Origin: Pomacea canaliculata
Lineage: Eukaryota; Mollusca; Gastropoda; Architaenioglossa; Ampullariidae
Assembly: GCF_003073045.1 (NCBI RefSeq)
Contig: NC_037594.1
Location: 18,482,927 to 18,546,926, forward strand
Direction of reading: 5' to 3'
DNA: 64,000 bases
Shown here: positions 45,134 to 58,599 of the stretch, piece after piece
Numbering within the stretch: position 1 is the first letter of the stretch
Layout of the letters: each line of letters begins with the position of its first letter
Notes under the pieces: generated by a model
What the model saw: only the letters and a program-made list of their open reading frames with translations
Databases searched by the model: none
Told to the model about the DNA's origin: nothing
Program-made: the position numbers and the translations under genes

Positions 45134-46399
45134 ATATGCGGGTGCACACAACCACACTTTTTTCAGTTTTTACTGATTGATCATGAAGTCATTCCTGTGT
45201 TTCTAGGATTAAAGACTTTATAGTTATATGGATGAAACTACAGGGATAACTAACTTTAAACTTAATAAGGAAGTTTAAACTTTTAAACAAAATGATCATC
45301 TTCCTTCAAATACTGGTCTTTCAGAGCAGCAGTCATTGCTATCTATGTGTCCCTACTGATTTTCACAAGGGTACTTCTCCCCAGACAATAGGGAAAACAA
45401 GGGGACTGGTAACGGGTTTTCTGCGGTTAGTTCGATTATCATCATTACCATTCCCTGCCTTAACCGAAATCATTTTCCTGCCAAACCAATCAACCAACTG
45501 CATGGCATGAACAAAAGTGTTTTCTTTTGGCTTTTTGTTCTCTCATGCAGACAATAAATAATTAAGACCTCTTGGTGACTCATCTGATAGAAGAAATGTG
45601 CATTCAAATCCTGAAAATTTCTTTAGACGAACTCTTACTTTTTCCATTCTGATTTTTGAAACGTCTTAGAAAACTAGGCATTGGCATGTAACCAAGATGT
45701 ACTAGGCCTTCGCGGATCATTATATGTGATCAAGTGCATGGCAGTCCGCCATTTGCTTTCAAAAAGTCAGTATTTGACCAGGATTCTAATTTTGTATCAA
45801 ACTTAGCCTGATTCATAGCCAAAACTGGATGTGGGCATGTGTTGTCGTTTGCATTTAATGTTGATTCGAAAACCGTTTACGTTTGAACAGAAGTTCGTCA
45901 ACTGTTTGTGAACGGCAGGCACATTTCCTTCTGTCAACATGGCGGCCACTATGACGTCAGCAGTCTGCCCGCTGCTTGCTGATTGGCGGGATTAACGCGG
46001 GTAGTGACTTTGGCAAATGGCAGCGCATCACTTTGATGCAAAGTCAAATGAAGATTACTTGGAGCGAACGAGTTGACCTCTTTGACAAAAACAAACTTGG
46101 AACTGAGATAGATGTTGGGTATTGAAAGTGCACAGACACACCAACGCACACACAAACACATACAAACTCTCTCCTTGTAGTCTCACACACACTCCTCTCA
46201 CTTTCTCACTTTTTCTTCTTCTCTCATACACGCACGCACCACACACATACAATATTCTATAGATGTTGTTTCAGATACATAAAAGCACAGAAGATCTGAT
46301 AGAAGATTTCGTTTGATGTCTGTGACCCCGCCGTTATCTCTTACTCACGAGGTCGGCCTTTTTTTTGCATTTTCATTCTGCCTCATCCTTTTCCACCTA
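45134..46399. other. intergenic with promoter-like patch; no gene recognised
   Basis: No coding exon recognised. The right half holds the promoter-like cluster listed separately and a CA-rich simple repeat at about 46130-46250. Confidence 0.4.
45936..46000. promoter_or_regulatory. promoter-like cluster: YY1, CRE, CCAAT/E2F-like
   Basis: Within 60 bases: AACATGGCGGCC (YY1-type, 45936-45947), TGACGTCA (CRE, 45952-45959) and gattggcggga (inverted CCAAT/E2F-like, about 45980). The combination is typical of a housekeeping TATA-less promoter, but I could not link it to a gene on either side. Confidence 0.45.
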
Positions 46400-47231
46400 C
46401 AGTGGAACCTCGGTTAGCGAACGCCTCGGATAGCGAATATTTCGGTTAACGAACAAAAATTTCGTTAAAAGTTTGTCTCGGATAGCGAACAAAATTTCGG
46501 ATAACGAACAGCCACGTGAACCTCACGTGACCGACCAGCATGTAATCATTCGCGCTCGAGACACAGTTACGATCAGTCGTTCCTTTTCTATGAGCATCCT
46601 TCTTATCTAGTGATTTTTGTGCTTTATTTTAATAAGATAATCCTCAATAATGGCTCCAAAGAAGATTAAGAGCAATTAATAGCAGTGAGGTAATGACAAG
46701 GAAGCGGCCAAATAATGAATTGAAAAAGGAAATGATTTCAAAGTATGAAGGTGGCATGCGTCTGTTGGATATGTGATGTCGTATTACCCAAGAGTTTTAC
46801 AAAAGGCAGAAGCAACAGACACTGGACAAGATTTTTCCTTTAACCTCAAAGCTACAGAAAAGCGAAGTCACCCCCGATTTTATAATGTCACGTGTGCTCA
46901 TGGAGGGGGAATCCAAGCAGTAATTCCACCCATTCCTCCCCACACCTGCTTCCAACCACGCCGTCAAAACGGCAAGTTTTCTGATGTTTAACTGCTTTGG
47001 TTGATGTTTCTATGTTTATTTAACTCCACTCATATTGCATTATAACTGTTCTCATTAAAACAAATACCTACATAGCCTGTAACTTTCAAATAATACCGAG
47101 TCAACAGGGGCTGGGAACCAATTAAATCTATTTCCTTTATTTCTTATGGAAAACATTGTTTCGGATAACGAACATTTCGAATAACGAACATTTTCCAGAA
47201 CGGATTAAGTTCGTTAACCGAGGTTCCACTG
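46400..47231 (+). mobile_element. Tigger/pogo-type DNA transposon deletion derivative
   Basis: Terminal inverted repeats start CAGTGGAACCTCGGTTA at both ends, with TA target duplications at 46398-46399 and 47232-47233. Subterminal repeats of the gcgaac/acgaac type occur several times at each end. Inside, a start MAPKKIK and a remnant KYEGGMRLLDM correspond to the beginning of the CENP-B/pogo-type helix-turn-helix. They are interrupted by stops, and the rest of the transposase is missing. It is non-autonomous. Confidence 0.92.
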
Positions 47232-47233
47232 TA

Positions 47234-50041
47234 CTTCGTTGTCGTAAGATGTAGTTCACGATGTGGAAGTACATACTATCATGTGCATCAATGGCAGATC
47301 TTTTTATCCCGATAGCGACCTGACCTGACCTGCACCTCGCGGCAATGTGGCAAATTATTTGACAAGATTTGCAGATTGTCGTGCCCCAAACTCGGAATCG
47401 GATATATGCTGGTGTCTATAGCAGCTACACACAACATAAATTAATGGCTGTGGTGAGATACAAAGTGTACATGACAATAGGGGTATTCTCAGAATCTCTA
47501 ACCTTATCTTTTATTTCAATTTAAAGAAATTCATAGCATGCAACATATTGTTCGACCTAACAGCTATTACAAACTTTGTCTTAACTCCCACCCATCACAA
47601 AATAAACTCACAACTATCACAACAAGTAGAAGAGATGACGAAATTATTCCTCTACAGTATTTTTAGCGCAGGATCCACCCGTATGTTAAACTGTCAATAA
47701 GTTAAATTGTCAGCTGAACATTTTACTCCCGACATTTTACCCCCTCCTTTACATTGTGGATCGACGTGAGTCAACAAGCGTGAACTTGACCCTCTGACCT
47801 CTTGTTTACAACCCTGCTTCATTCATTTTCCTCATGCCATTGTGCTGATGTCAACTCCGTGGCAGTCATGTATGGGCAAAAATATATAGCTATATGTGTT
47901 GTCGCTGTCGTTACCACTACCACCATTACTTTTGACACAAATCACAGCCACAAGTCAACACTCAAAGAGAATGCTACAACTGGATATTTTGGTAGAAGCA
48001 CTGAGCTGTAGTGACTGCACCTATGCTGATAGAATCCACCTTTTTCTCAACACGAGAACACAATGAATTCTTTGTTTTGATACCATAACTATTATTATGT
48101 CTGTGAGTTCAAATGTTTTTATTTGTAAAGCTCTTGCAGCTATAGCCTTTGATGGTGGGGAAAACGCTTTATAAATTCCCTTTATTAATAACTCATTTAT
48201 TTCCAGTGATCGCTTTTAGCGACAGCAGGTGACTAATTGGCGATGGCCAAATTCCTAGTTTCCACATCTTTCAAGAAATAAGCACGAATACACAGAAACA
48301 CATCAGTTTCACTTCAATGCTAGAAACCGTAAGATCTTATTGTCTTCTTGTAATCTGGAATGAGAAGCAAACTAAAGGTAGCCTGCTGACTAATTTTTTT
48401 AATTGTAATTTTGCAGAGTAATATGCAGAAACAGGAATTAGAAAGTGAAAGGTAAAATTCTTCAAAAATTTACAAGAATAAATAACAATATGAAAGTCAG
48501 AATGCCGAATATAACTAGTATTTTCTAAAATGTTAGTGTCGAATATCTTCAGAACGACTTTTCAGTTTGCAAGTTTTTTTTTTTTTTTGTGCCCTACCTA
48601 CCACTGCCATCGCGTCATTGGTCCATCATAAGTAATGTTCCCATGTTCCCCTGGGCTAAAATTAAAATCCTCGTGCAGAGGGTTATCTTCGGTGAGCGGT
48701 GTCTACGTCAACCTGGATAGACAATCATCATGCAAGCACCTCCGACAAAGGTTAAACGGCGGAAAAGCCTGTGACTTCTCACCTGCTCGCCCAAGCAGGG
48801 ACGGAAATTCTGCCGGAAGTGAGGTGGATGGTTGACGTCAGCAGATGAGTTGTTCGCTTCCTCCCTTCTTCTCCATGAACCACTTTTCATAGACTCATTT
48901 TCTGAAAACTACGAAAAACGCTGAAGGCGAATAAAAAAAAAAAATCTCGCCTTACTCATTTCTCGTGACGACGAAAAAGACGATATTACTATACAGGTGA
49001 TACACACGAAAATAGCGGAAAATATATCATTACATGACATGTAGACATTGGAGATTTAATCTTTCACGTCAACGTGAAGTTTCTTCACTACTTATTAGAG
49101 TACACACAACGAGGATTCACATTTCACCTTATATTTAATTCCTTCTCCATCGCACCGTGTCCCACACCCCCAACCCACGGAAAAGAAAGGTTTGCTGATA
49201 GTAACTTAATTTTTATGGGTGATAAAGGATGAGAAATGAAAGCTGGAGGAACACCATACTGCAGCCCTTGAGTCCGATGCATATGTTGTTTGACCCCCTA
49301 CCAAAACTAAGTATTAATGTCTTTAGTTTACAAACTTCCTCTCTCTTGGGCGTTTTATTTTAAACCTTTAAAACATGACTGTGACAATGCTTTAAGCCTG
49401 TTTAATTACCTTGTGCCCCACAGCACCTTTCACTGGTGTACAAAAAATTAGGGCTTGACATTTCGAGGTCTCCCGGAATGTGATGCAAGCTGCAGCATGC
49501 CAAGGTGCTCATATCGAAAACAAACTACACTGCCTCATACAGGCTCCCAGCAGCTCCACTAATTAATCATAGTCAAGGAATTTTGATCCGCTACCGTTGG
49601 TTATCCGCCATCCCCCAGGTAAAGGCTAAGTTTAGCACCTTTGCCGTCACCTCTAAATTAGACACGCACCCCGCAGGGTCTGTTCGTGACAGGTGAGAAG
49701 CGTGAGGTGAACGGGATTTTCTCCCTTTGTGTGTGGGACATGGTAGTGGAAATAAAAGTGGTTATATAATAGATTCTATCTTCAGCATGTTGCTTTTATA
49801 TTATATATATATACACACACACACTTTATCGTATATACATGTATGTATAGCCATGAGGATGGAAACAAATACAATTGTCCTTCTCTCATTCACACACAAA
49901 GACATGTCATACATGTCTATAAATAGCTCACACGTAGTGCTCTCGTCGGTCTTATCAACATATTTCATAAAACAACAAACAAACCATGACGTGGTTTCTA
50001 CCTTGGAGTGCAGAGTATATTGTTCTTAAAAAAAAGGAAGC
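47234..50041. other. intergenic, no gene recognised
   Basis: No coding exon recognised. At 48110-48190, gtaaagctcttgcagc and aaaacgctttataaattcc resemble the 3' end of a common marine SINE. A poly-T lies near 48575, a promoter-like patch at 48800-48850, and an (AT)n/(AC)n microsatellite near 49800-49825. Confidence 0.4.
48810..48850. promoter_or_regulatory. promoter-like patch with ETS and CRE sites
   Basis: GCCGGAAGTG (ETS core, about 48812) and TGACGTCA (48833-48840) lie 20 bases apart. No adjacent gene could be identified. Confidence 0.35.
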
Positions 50042-50696
50042 ATGTCTTATGAATAGATTGAGGAAGTTGACAGTTTCTCCTATCTTGGGTCCAAAATGTC
50101 AGACACCGGGGATGCGGAGGTGGAGATTCGAGCCCGACTGGCGAAAGCCAGCCAGGCCTTCTCCTCACTCAGGAGCACATGGAAGGCAAAAAACATCAGC
50201 CAGAAGATCAAGCTGAGAATCTTCAAGTCAAATGTGATCAGCACCCTCCTTTACGGATCAGAATCTTGGAAGATGACCAAAACCATCAGTAACAAGCTTG
50301 ACGTCTTCCAAAACAGATGCCTCAGGCGCATACTTAACATCTTTTGGCCAAACACCATCACCAACGAAGAACTCCACCGAAGAACTGAAAACCGAGTCCA
50401 TCACCACGCAGGTTCAACGAAGGCGTTGGCGATGGATTGGACATGTGCTCCGCCAGCAGACAGCAGACCTTTCCAGAGTCGCCCTACGATGGACTCCAGA
50501 CGGCCGAAGAAAACGAGGCCGCCCAAAGGAAACTTGGAGAAGAACAGTGGAAAGGGAGATGAAGGGAAAGGGCTGGACATGGGGTCACCTAGAGCGGGTT
50601 TCAGCCGATCGACATCGGTGGCGGACTCTGGTTGAGGCCTTATGTGCAACCTGATGCACGAAGAGGAATAGATAGATAGATAGATGTCTTATGAAT
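50042..50696 (+). mobile_element. 5'-truncated LINE with intact 13-bp target duplication
   Basis: The insert 50055-50683 is flanked by atgtcttatgaat at 50042-50054 and 50684-50696. It encodes the C-terminal end of an endonuclease/reverse transcriptase LINE polyprotein: NVISTLLYGSESWKMTK, FQNRCLRRI, then in the next frame RRRWRWIGHVLR, GRPKETWRRTVE and DRHRWRTLVEALC-stop. One frameshift lies near 50390. It ends in a (GATA)n tail. Perfect flanking duplication and tail indicate insertion by target-primed reverse transcription. Confidence 0.92.
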
Positions 50697-53600
50697 GTTT
50701 ATTTTAATCCAGACATAAAAATCCTACCACAGCCACCCAACCCCCGATTTGATACATCCGCGTGTGAGCTATCTACTACAGCATCCCACCTCACCCAACC
50801 CTCGTCTACATCGCAAACATTCCTACAAGTTTATTGCGCGGCTAACATGAAAATGAACAGAACATGCAGTTCATTATGTGTTTATCTTTCTTCCCTGGTA
50901 GCAATGACGAACAGGTATGGCATGTCCGTAAATAAAACGTTCCTGATAGCAAAATAAAAATGTATTTATTCAGTCATTTTCTTTACTCTTCCGCCTTCTT
51001 ATTTTGCATGTGTTTTGAGCCCTCGGCCGTTAATTAATTAAACGGATTCAAACTTCAAAACGGAAGTGTTGGACCCACAGCCATCTGAACAAGGACCCAC
51101 AGTGGTCTGAAGGAGGACCCACACTCTCACGGCCTTTCAGATCTTTCTTGGAAAGCGATAGAATAAACTGTGCTTTGTTGTTTATTTGATAGGAAATTAC
51201 TTTTACCCATGATGCGCTTGCACTATAGGGTATAGAGTAGTTAAGAAATGGGTATCCATGCCCCGCGAACCCTTGTGCCGCAAGACAGTGATACCGTTGA
51301 TGCCCCGAGACGGGGTCTGAACCTAGGACCAGAGCTTTTGTCGTGGTTACAAGTCAGTGTTTTTACTCTAGGTTACCCGCACCCTCTTACAGATGTAAAG
51401 AGAATTCGGGTGGGTGAGCCGACAACTCGCTTTCTCTCAACTATTGTATGTCTGAGTCTGAGTGTTGGATTTGTCTGCCCTTGGCGGAAAAGGAAGTAGG
51501 AGGGGGGAGAGAAATCTCCTGAGTCCTTGTAAATGCAGTTTAAAATGTTTACATTCTATGACATCAGGGGATCGCTGTCAGATCGTTTACCCGTTGACCT
51601 GCCAGACTGTTTACTTTCCGTGCGTGAGTGTGTGCATGTGCGTGTCCCCCTTGTTGCTGGGGTAATCTCCCTTAGTAAAACCAAACAACACGACTGTTGC
51701 TTACGCTATGGCTACATTTGCTGTCCTTATTTCGGAGTCGAATGCAAACTGATCCTAAACCTTTATCCCGAGAGAGCATGCGAAGCCGAGAAGTCTGGCT
51801 GGGAGACAAATGGAGCGGGTACTACCTCTCATCTCCCCCACCCACTTACTTCACCTCCCATACCAAGAGCACGACCTCGGGGTCAGATAATCTGTCAAGG
51901 GCTGTGCACTTCATTTAAAAAGGTGATCAAGATTATCTCCCGAGACCTTACACACACACACCCAAAGTTTTGATTAGTATTGTTTGTGCGGTCGGTCCAT
52001 TGGTTGGTTTCTTGGCGCATTCACAACATCCTGTTAAGCAAATCAGCTGTGACAGTTTATTTCTGAGGCTTGCTGGTTTCCTAGAAATATTATTTACTAG
52101 TTAGCTGGTAAGTGGAACGTCATGAAAAGAATTTTTCTCTCCCAATAATATTACTAATTTTCTGTTTGTTTGCTAAGTAAACGCTTAAATCGAAGCAGAA
52201 CACTTCCGCAATGACTTAAATAAAGTTTTAAAAAGATAAGGGTCGGGAGAAGTGTGTCTTGATAACCTGCTGCGAGGTATTAGTTCAGAGGTGAAAACGG
52301 TTAAAGTTCAAATAAAGATCTGTACTATGGTTGGCCGGCAGTTCGGTGAGGCCATACATCAGAGCTATAAGCCCAGGTAACGGGGATCCTGATTTGGGGT
52401 GACTGTTAGTGTAAGGGTAGATTAAGACCAAGGTAGACGAATGCTTGAACTTGCTTTCTGCACATATCCTTCCTTCCCCCCACCCCCCACCCCCCTTTTT
52501 TTTTTTTTTGCACAGTGTCTTATGGAAGATCCAGGCCAAGTCCAAGTAAAGAAAATACCTCGTTTGCCGGGCTACAACAGGCAGTCGATTTCTTATCGAT
52601 GGTCGACATGTTTGAGTACAATATTACAGACTCACAGTATCTGTGCTTTTGCGTAAGAGCCGCGCATATAAAAAAAAAAAAGATAGTTTTTTTGTGTGAG
52701 TCCATGGCTGCAGGTAGCTACACAACCGTGTTTACCTTTATCTGAAAAAACGCACGTGAGCTTGTGTGCACAACATGCTGTTGTTTTCTCATGAAACGTG
52801 TGTTTATATGTATATAAGTCCATGTTTTGTGGTGTTGTATTTATCATTTTGTGTGTTTGTATGAGCGTATTTATATGCTGAGTGTTGTTCTTGTTGTGTC
52901 CGTTTGTGTATGATGCTTGTTCATTGTACTATAGGTTATGTACGCACACGTGCACGCCTACATGCATGAATATTCATCTTTGACATTTAAAAAGATGAAC
53001 GAATAAAATACAGACAAAAGACAAAATTCTTCTCTCTCCACCCGCTAGGCCCACCCAATTCTGAGTCCCACCTTCCTTTCGCGAGAATTAATTGTGACCG
53101 TCGACACAACTGAAACTTTACTTTCAGGAACTGGACGGGCTGGGCGTCACATTTCTAACTGTAGTTGACTTTGTCGGGATCCTCCTCACAGCACGACACC
53201 ACTCGAGTCTTGGTGGTCCCCTGGGCACATTATGTACACCACTTCTTAATCACAGCTTATCTTTTGCCCGCTATACCTTGGTGGCCTTGCATGCAACTGC
53301 TGGGTTTTTCCCCCGAGGGCGGCATGGTGCGTGAGGACCCCGGTCCCCCACCATCGCCAGTCACCTGCCTGCCCCTCCGCTGTTCCTCGTGCGTGGAATG
53401 GAGAAAGCTGGTGGGAAGGGAGGCATGCTCCGGAGAGTGAGACCAATCTGTATTCAGCTCATGGTGAGCCTGTTTCCCAGGCCTGCAGCTCGTGACTATT
53501 TCGTCGTCAGATAGCTAATAAACTTTCCGACACGTGATCAGAATATAAGTAAGCTGGGAGGTTAAATGTTTATGATTTGTCATTTTGAAAGTTATTCATT

Positions 53601-53858
53601 TCTTCACATACCTGAATGTATGCGTGTATACAATAAGCATATATATAGAATATTATGTTGACCTATTCCTGTACAGTAATATGAGATTTATATCCCACAT
53701 CTCATCAAATGAGATATAGAACTTGCAACAACAAAAAATCAAACTCCAATCCACATCTTTTTATTTTTACAAAACAATTAACAGATTGAGTCCAATGCAA
53801 ACCCTCTGACACTCGTGTCAGGACAGCCAATCACATGACGTGCCATTTGCCTTCATGC
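50697..53858. other. intergenic, no gene recognised
   Basis: No coding exon recognised. Contains three spaced ggacccaca units at 51070-51125, a possible SINE at 51250-51385, a C/T-rich run near 52470-52510 and (GT)-rich sequence near 52750-52930. Confidence 0.4.
51250..51385 (-). repeat. possible tRNA-derived SINE, minus orientation
   Basis: On the minus strand gggtaacctagagt is followed about 50 bases later by ctaggttcagacccc, an A-box/B-box-like arrangement. A C/G-rich body follows. Weak evidence only. Confidence 0.28.
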
Positions 53859-54097
53859 GTGACGTCACAGTAAGAGATCAAAGGGCACTCGCTGACGTCA
53901 GCGTTTGTCGTTGGACTTTTTTCTCACGGCTTGGTAAAAAGCCCCGGCGGGGAACAAAGACATCAATACAGAAAACATAAGGGTAGATACGATCTGACTA
54001 GGCAAGTATGTTCCCATCATTCATTGCTGGAGGCGGTTTGAAAGAGCGGAGTTTTTCAGCACCGCTGGCAATTCCCGTCGAGCTTGTAACCTTTATG

Positions 54098-54235
54098 TCA
54101 CGAAGACATGACAGTTTGGTATCCACTGGTCTGTTGGCAAACTCTGATGTCATGTAAATGGTAGGTGGACATCCACTCGGCGTGGGGACGTGAGGAAGAC
54201 ATGAAAGTTTTTGTATCCACTGGTCTGCGGGCAAA
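54098..54235. repeat. two-copy repeat, period about 93 bp
   Basis: The blocks gaagacatgacagtttggt and gaagacatgaaagtttttg are each followed by atccactggtctg and gggcaaa/tggcaaa. Two diverged copies. Confidence 0.75.
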
Positions 54236-55302
54236 TGTTTGCAAAATGCAAAGTAACCAACCTTTTTCTTTCTTTTCTACCCAGATGGTAGCCCCCAACA
54301 GAAAGCACCTTGGTAATTTTTCCTATTAAGTCTAGACACCGGCTATTCCGAACCCAAATTCCGCATCTCAAATAATGATAATCATTCACTTAAACCAGCT
54401 GGGGAGCTCGGAACTATCCCAACAGGATTATTAAATCACAATTCCTGTTCTATAGCAGACCTAAAAATGCATGACCACAAACTGCATTCATTTCACTGCT
54501 GTTGTCCTGTAATATTCATGAAGCATAGAAGATTAAATAAAAAAATTAGCAAAACGTGTCCATGATGTGGGTCTAAAATGTGACTATAGAAATTTTTATG
54601 TTCAAAAGGGAAAAAAACAAAAACAAAAAAAACAGGAAGATGCACAAAGGAAAAGGTGGAAAATATATTTGCTTTCTTTATTATCCTATTATAACATTCT
54701 AGCATGTGTCAGCTCGTTTAGTTGATATCATCAAATACCAATCCCCCTCCCGACCACTGATGTGAAGTGCTGACAGATACATCCCCAATTCCTAGTCTGA
54801 TCAAGATTCAAGAATAATAACGACAACATTTTAATCTTTTAATTCCTATAAAACGTTTGACACTGAAATATTCAAGCCATCAACAATGTCGCCTATTGTA
54901 CATTTTAACTGCTTTGCTATTTTCAGTAGCATCTTCAGATTTTTCATCTTGTCATCTCATCCACGTTTGTGGGCACGTTTGCATACATCGATTAAATTGA
55001 AATACTGATTTTTAAATCGTTAAATAAAATATTATCTTTTCTCGTCAGATGTAAATTTGAAAAATAATAGTCCTTGGCAGGTTTCTTTCTGGCGGGCATT
55101 TGTGCAGTTAATTGCACAGCAAACATCGCCACCAGGCCCTCTCAGCCATGATCATGACAGAAAATAGCACGGGAGGGTGGGGGAGCAAAGGGACTGAACT
55201 CTTTTCTCGTGCTCACAGAATTCCGCGAACTAGATGGTCTTTCCACACTTCACCTACCATAGACCCCGTGACCCCAAAATGATGGGATCGGTACTTGTAG
55301 TA

Positions 55303-55470
55303 CTGGACTGCTGGCAGACGATTTGTTTACAGTTAACTACTAAAACGAGGCAGGTGTGTACAAAGCTTCCGGTTTAGTCACATTCATTGTTAAGGCTCGC
55401 CGAGACTAACAGTGGAGAACTTCGCAAGAGGCTAAGCGTTGGTCTCGGCAGACAGACAGCAGTCCACCTA
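55303..55470. repeat. dispersed repeat, copy 2
   Basis: Matches 33832-34058 from ctggactgctggcagacgat to gacagacagcagtccacc, without the internal duplication of copy 1. By eye the two are about 90 percent identical over the shared parts. Confidence 0.88.
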
Positions 55471-58400
55471 TACATGTCCGAGGTCAGAGGGCCTCTTCAC
55501 GTCAGCGTCAGTGACAGTTAAGGATGGACACGACAGCCTGACGTCAGTCGTGACGTCAAACGCTAGCATGAGATTGTCGTCGGAGTTTACGTTACACAAG
55601 TGGGCCAACGGGAGGTCCGAAATGAATGATTGGCTCATCTTGAGTCCGATTCCTCATATGACGACAAAGGAGAGGACGGCAACGATGGTCATTTGGTGGT
55701 GTCAGATGACGCGCGGTGATCGATGGCAGGACCGAACTGAATTTTCGTGACGTCATCTCTCGGTCAGGGTTGTTGCTGACCGTTATGTACACTTCATGGT
55801 CGAGGGCAGCTTTCTGTAAAAATAAATCACACCTCCTGGAAGGGATAGGGAGAGGGGAAAGGGGAAAGTTAAGTTTTTTAAACTGCGTGATATCGGTCAC
55901 TTGATAAGAAAACCTAGCTAAACATAATTTGATCGGTTCACTAATCTCTTCGGCGCATTTCTTTTTGGCTCAAATTTATCTTCTTAAACCAAGCAAACAA
56001 ATACACTGCATATATCATTTTAAGAGTAATTGGAGACTCGTTCTTCAGTTAAAATAAAATTGCACCTGTATTCGTTCTGTCAGGTAAAAGAGTCCGCTAT
56101 CATCCCTGCACATAATTCAAAACCGTGTTACTGGATAATCTATTTTCAGCCACATTCTAACTGTCCACGTGACAGACGTCTGCAGTGATGTGTAGGTGTT
56201 GATAAAGACTGTCCCCAACAAGAAAACATGTCACGTGACATCCCACAACTCCCTCCCAGCCTCCCACACCCATCCCTAATGAAATTTGATTTACTCGTCT
56301 ATCATGCCAGGAAACGCCAGTAGGTGGCGGTTTCATAGGACTCCGCGAAGCACAGGGCTGTGGGGTTCACGGGACCAAGGTGTAGGTATTACTTGGCTTG
56401 AACACAGCGCCGCCGAGCTGTCAGTCAAGGAACCAGGATGATTGAGCGAGTGCCAAGAGCTTTGTAGATTCCGGGTCACGAAAACACGCCGTCTGTTGTT
56501 ATGCAAGGTGTTTGTCGTCGGCTGGCGCAGGTGCTGGCTGGCTGGCTGGCTGCTCTCAACCTCTGGGGCTTGTGGTCCATCCATCAGCCAACCAGTTAAT
56601 AACTGCATCAACTTATTTCCTCCCTGAAGCGTTTTCGTTCAGACATGAGTGCATCGGTGTCTCGAGGCTCTTTTATGTATATGTGATAGGCAATTAGAGA
56701 CTGAGAGATAGCCAGCCAGACAGACTGACTGCTGGTCGCAGAGAAATGGAGCGAAGAAGACAGAGACAGGAAGAGAGATAGAGAAGCAATTAGTGAGACA
56801 GGGAGACAGATAAGACAGAAAGAAAATTGAATATTCATTACGAGGCCACCGGCGATACTTACAGGTTATACAATAGAACAGAACATTCAACCATAGTAAA
56901 TACAGACAACATTCTATAGTCAGTTATCCAGAGTCAACATACTTAATTTTTTTTAAGAAAAAGAGAGAGAAGGGAGAGGATGAATAGGTATACCCGATTA
57001 ACCCCTGCACTTTCATTTACTCGCGAGAGCCTCCTCGTGCAGGTGAGAGTCGTCTATATCTTTGCTACCTGCACAAGGTAGAAAACTTTGATGGCATAAT
57101 TTACGGATCGTTTAATGAACTATCGCTGATCATTGTTCGTTTGCTAACAAATTTGAATTGGAGAACGGGAGGAGAGAAAAAGCGAGGAAGAGTAATATAA
57201 AACTTCTTACTAGACATCTGGGAACAAATAAAAACACACAAGATGCTGGGACAACAGGCGCCGCTCTGTTCAGATCCATTCTCTCTCTTAAACAATTAAA
57301 ACACACATGAACGAACGCATACACACACACTTTTTCGCACACAGGAATGAATAAAGAAAGAAGACCGTTGTGACCGACTTATGAATACGCTGGTAATAAA
57401 CCTGCCAGTGCAGTCATCAAACATCTCGCAGCCTCAGCAGTCGTCACATCCAAATAAGGCAATGAATAATGGGATAACCTGAGGACACTCTCAAGGCACA
57501 TAATGTAATCCTCCTAAAGCCGTCCTTCACTCTTTCCTGACCAACGGTTTATAGCTTCAAGCAGCCAGACTTGCATCATGCTAGTATTTCATCGGGTATT
57601 TGTTCATAGACGACAACAACAACAACAGCTACCACCCCACTACAGTGAGGGTAGGCTTCAGATAGGTCCTACCACCCTGTCACATGTGTTACGATGGGGT
57701 AGGGGGAGAGTATGACGGTGGGGGATGGGAATTACAAGACTTCCATGACACAGGTGGGTAAAAATTCTCTCTCTGGTATAAATTCTTCGTCACACCTGGC
57801 CAGCACCGTCTGACCCACTTGTACACTTGACAGTCACACGAACTCATGTGGAACGAAGCACGAAAATCAAGCTGTCAAAAACCTCTTTAAGGGACCCGAG
57901 GTGACAAGACCCTCTCCAGCTGACGTCACAGCTAGGGTCAAGTCGGGTCAGTGAGCTGTATCAGACAAAGCAGTGTACCTTGAATTTTAAAAAAGTATAG
58001 TTAAATAAGCGTCTCTCTCTGTCCTTTTTTCTGCTTAGGTGTTTGTGTTTGTGTTCGAGTTTATTCACACTTGTTTGTGTGTGTGTGTGTATAGAAGTGG
58101 GAGGGAGACGTGCGCTCGTGCGAACTAAATTCGAGTGTATAGCTTCCGGAGCAGTCTTTTACAGGGGAATATTATCTCGCCCTTGACAAAACGCACTGCA
58201 CAAGCCTTTATGACCACTTTCTATAGCCTTTATAAACAGTTTTCATCTAACAGGACGAATCAGGATTAAAAAAAAAAAAAAAAAGGAGTAAAATTACATT
58301 GCTAGTTGTCTTACCTGAGAACCTCTTGACGAAGTGTTAACCCAGTTTGGAGCAGATTTTCTCTTTTATTTGTAAGTTGCGGCCTGTTACTTCATCCAGT

Positions 58401-58599
58401 CCTTTTATTTCAAATCTGACTGATGATTGATCAGTTGCTAGCAAACCTGTGCAACGGTCGTTTGAGTCTGGGGCTCAGGGCAGCAAGATGGCCGCTCAAG
58501 CAATGCGCAAAGAAAGGGTTGAGGTTTCTTTAAAAAGATGATTAGTCGTTGTTTACTTCCCTTGTAGTCTTTACCTCTGCATCATCAGGTGTGTCATAA

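Noticed and set aside
54098..54235. Repeat unit considered as a CRISPR-like array
   Set aside because: Only two diverged copies in a eukaryotic context, so an ordinary tandem duplication.
55439..55900. Overlapping open frames of about 100 codons on both strands
   Set aside because: The plus-strand frame starts within the dispersed repeat, and GC-richer CRE-containing sequence explains the lack of stops. No family resemblance.
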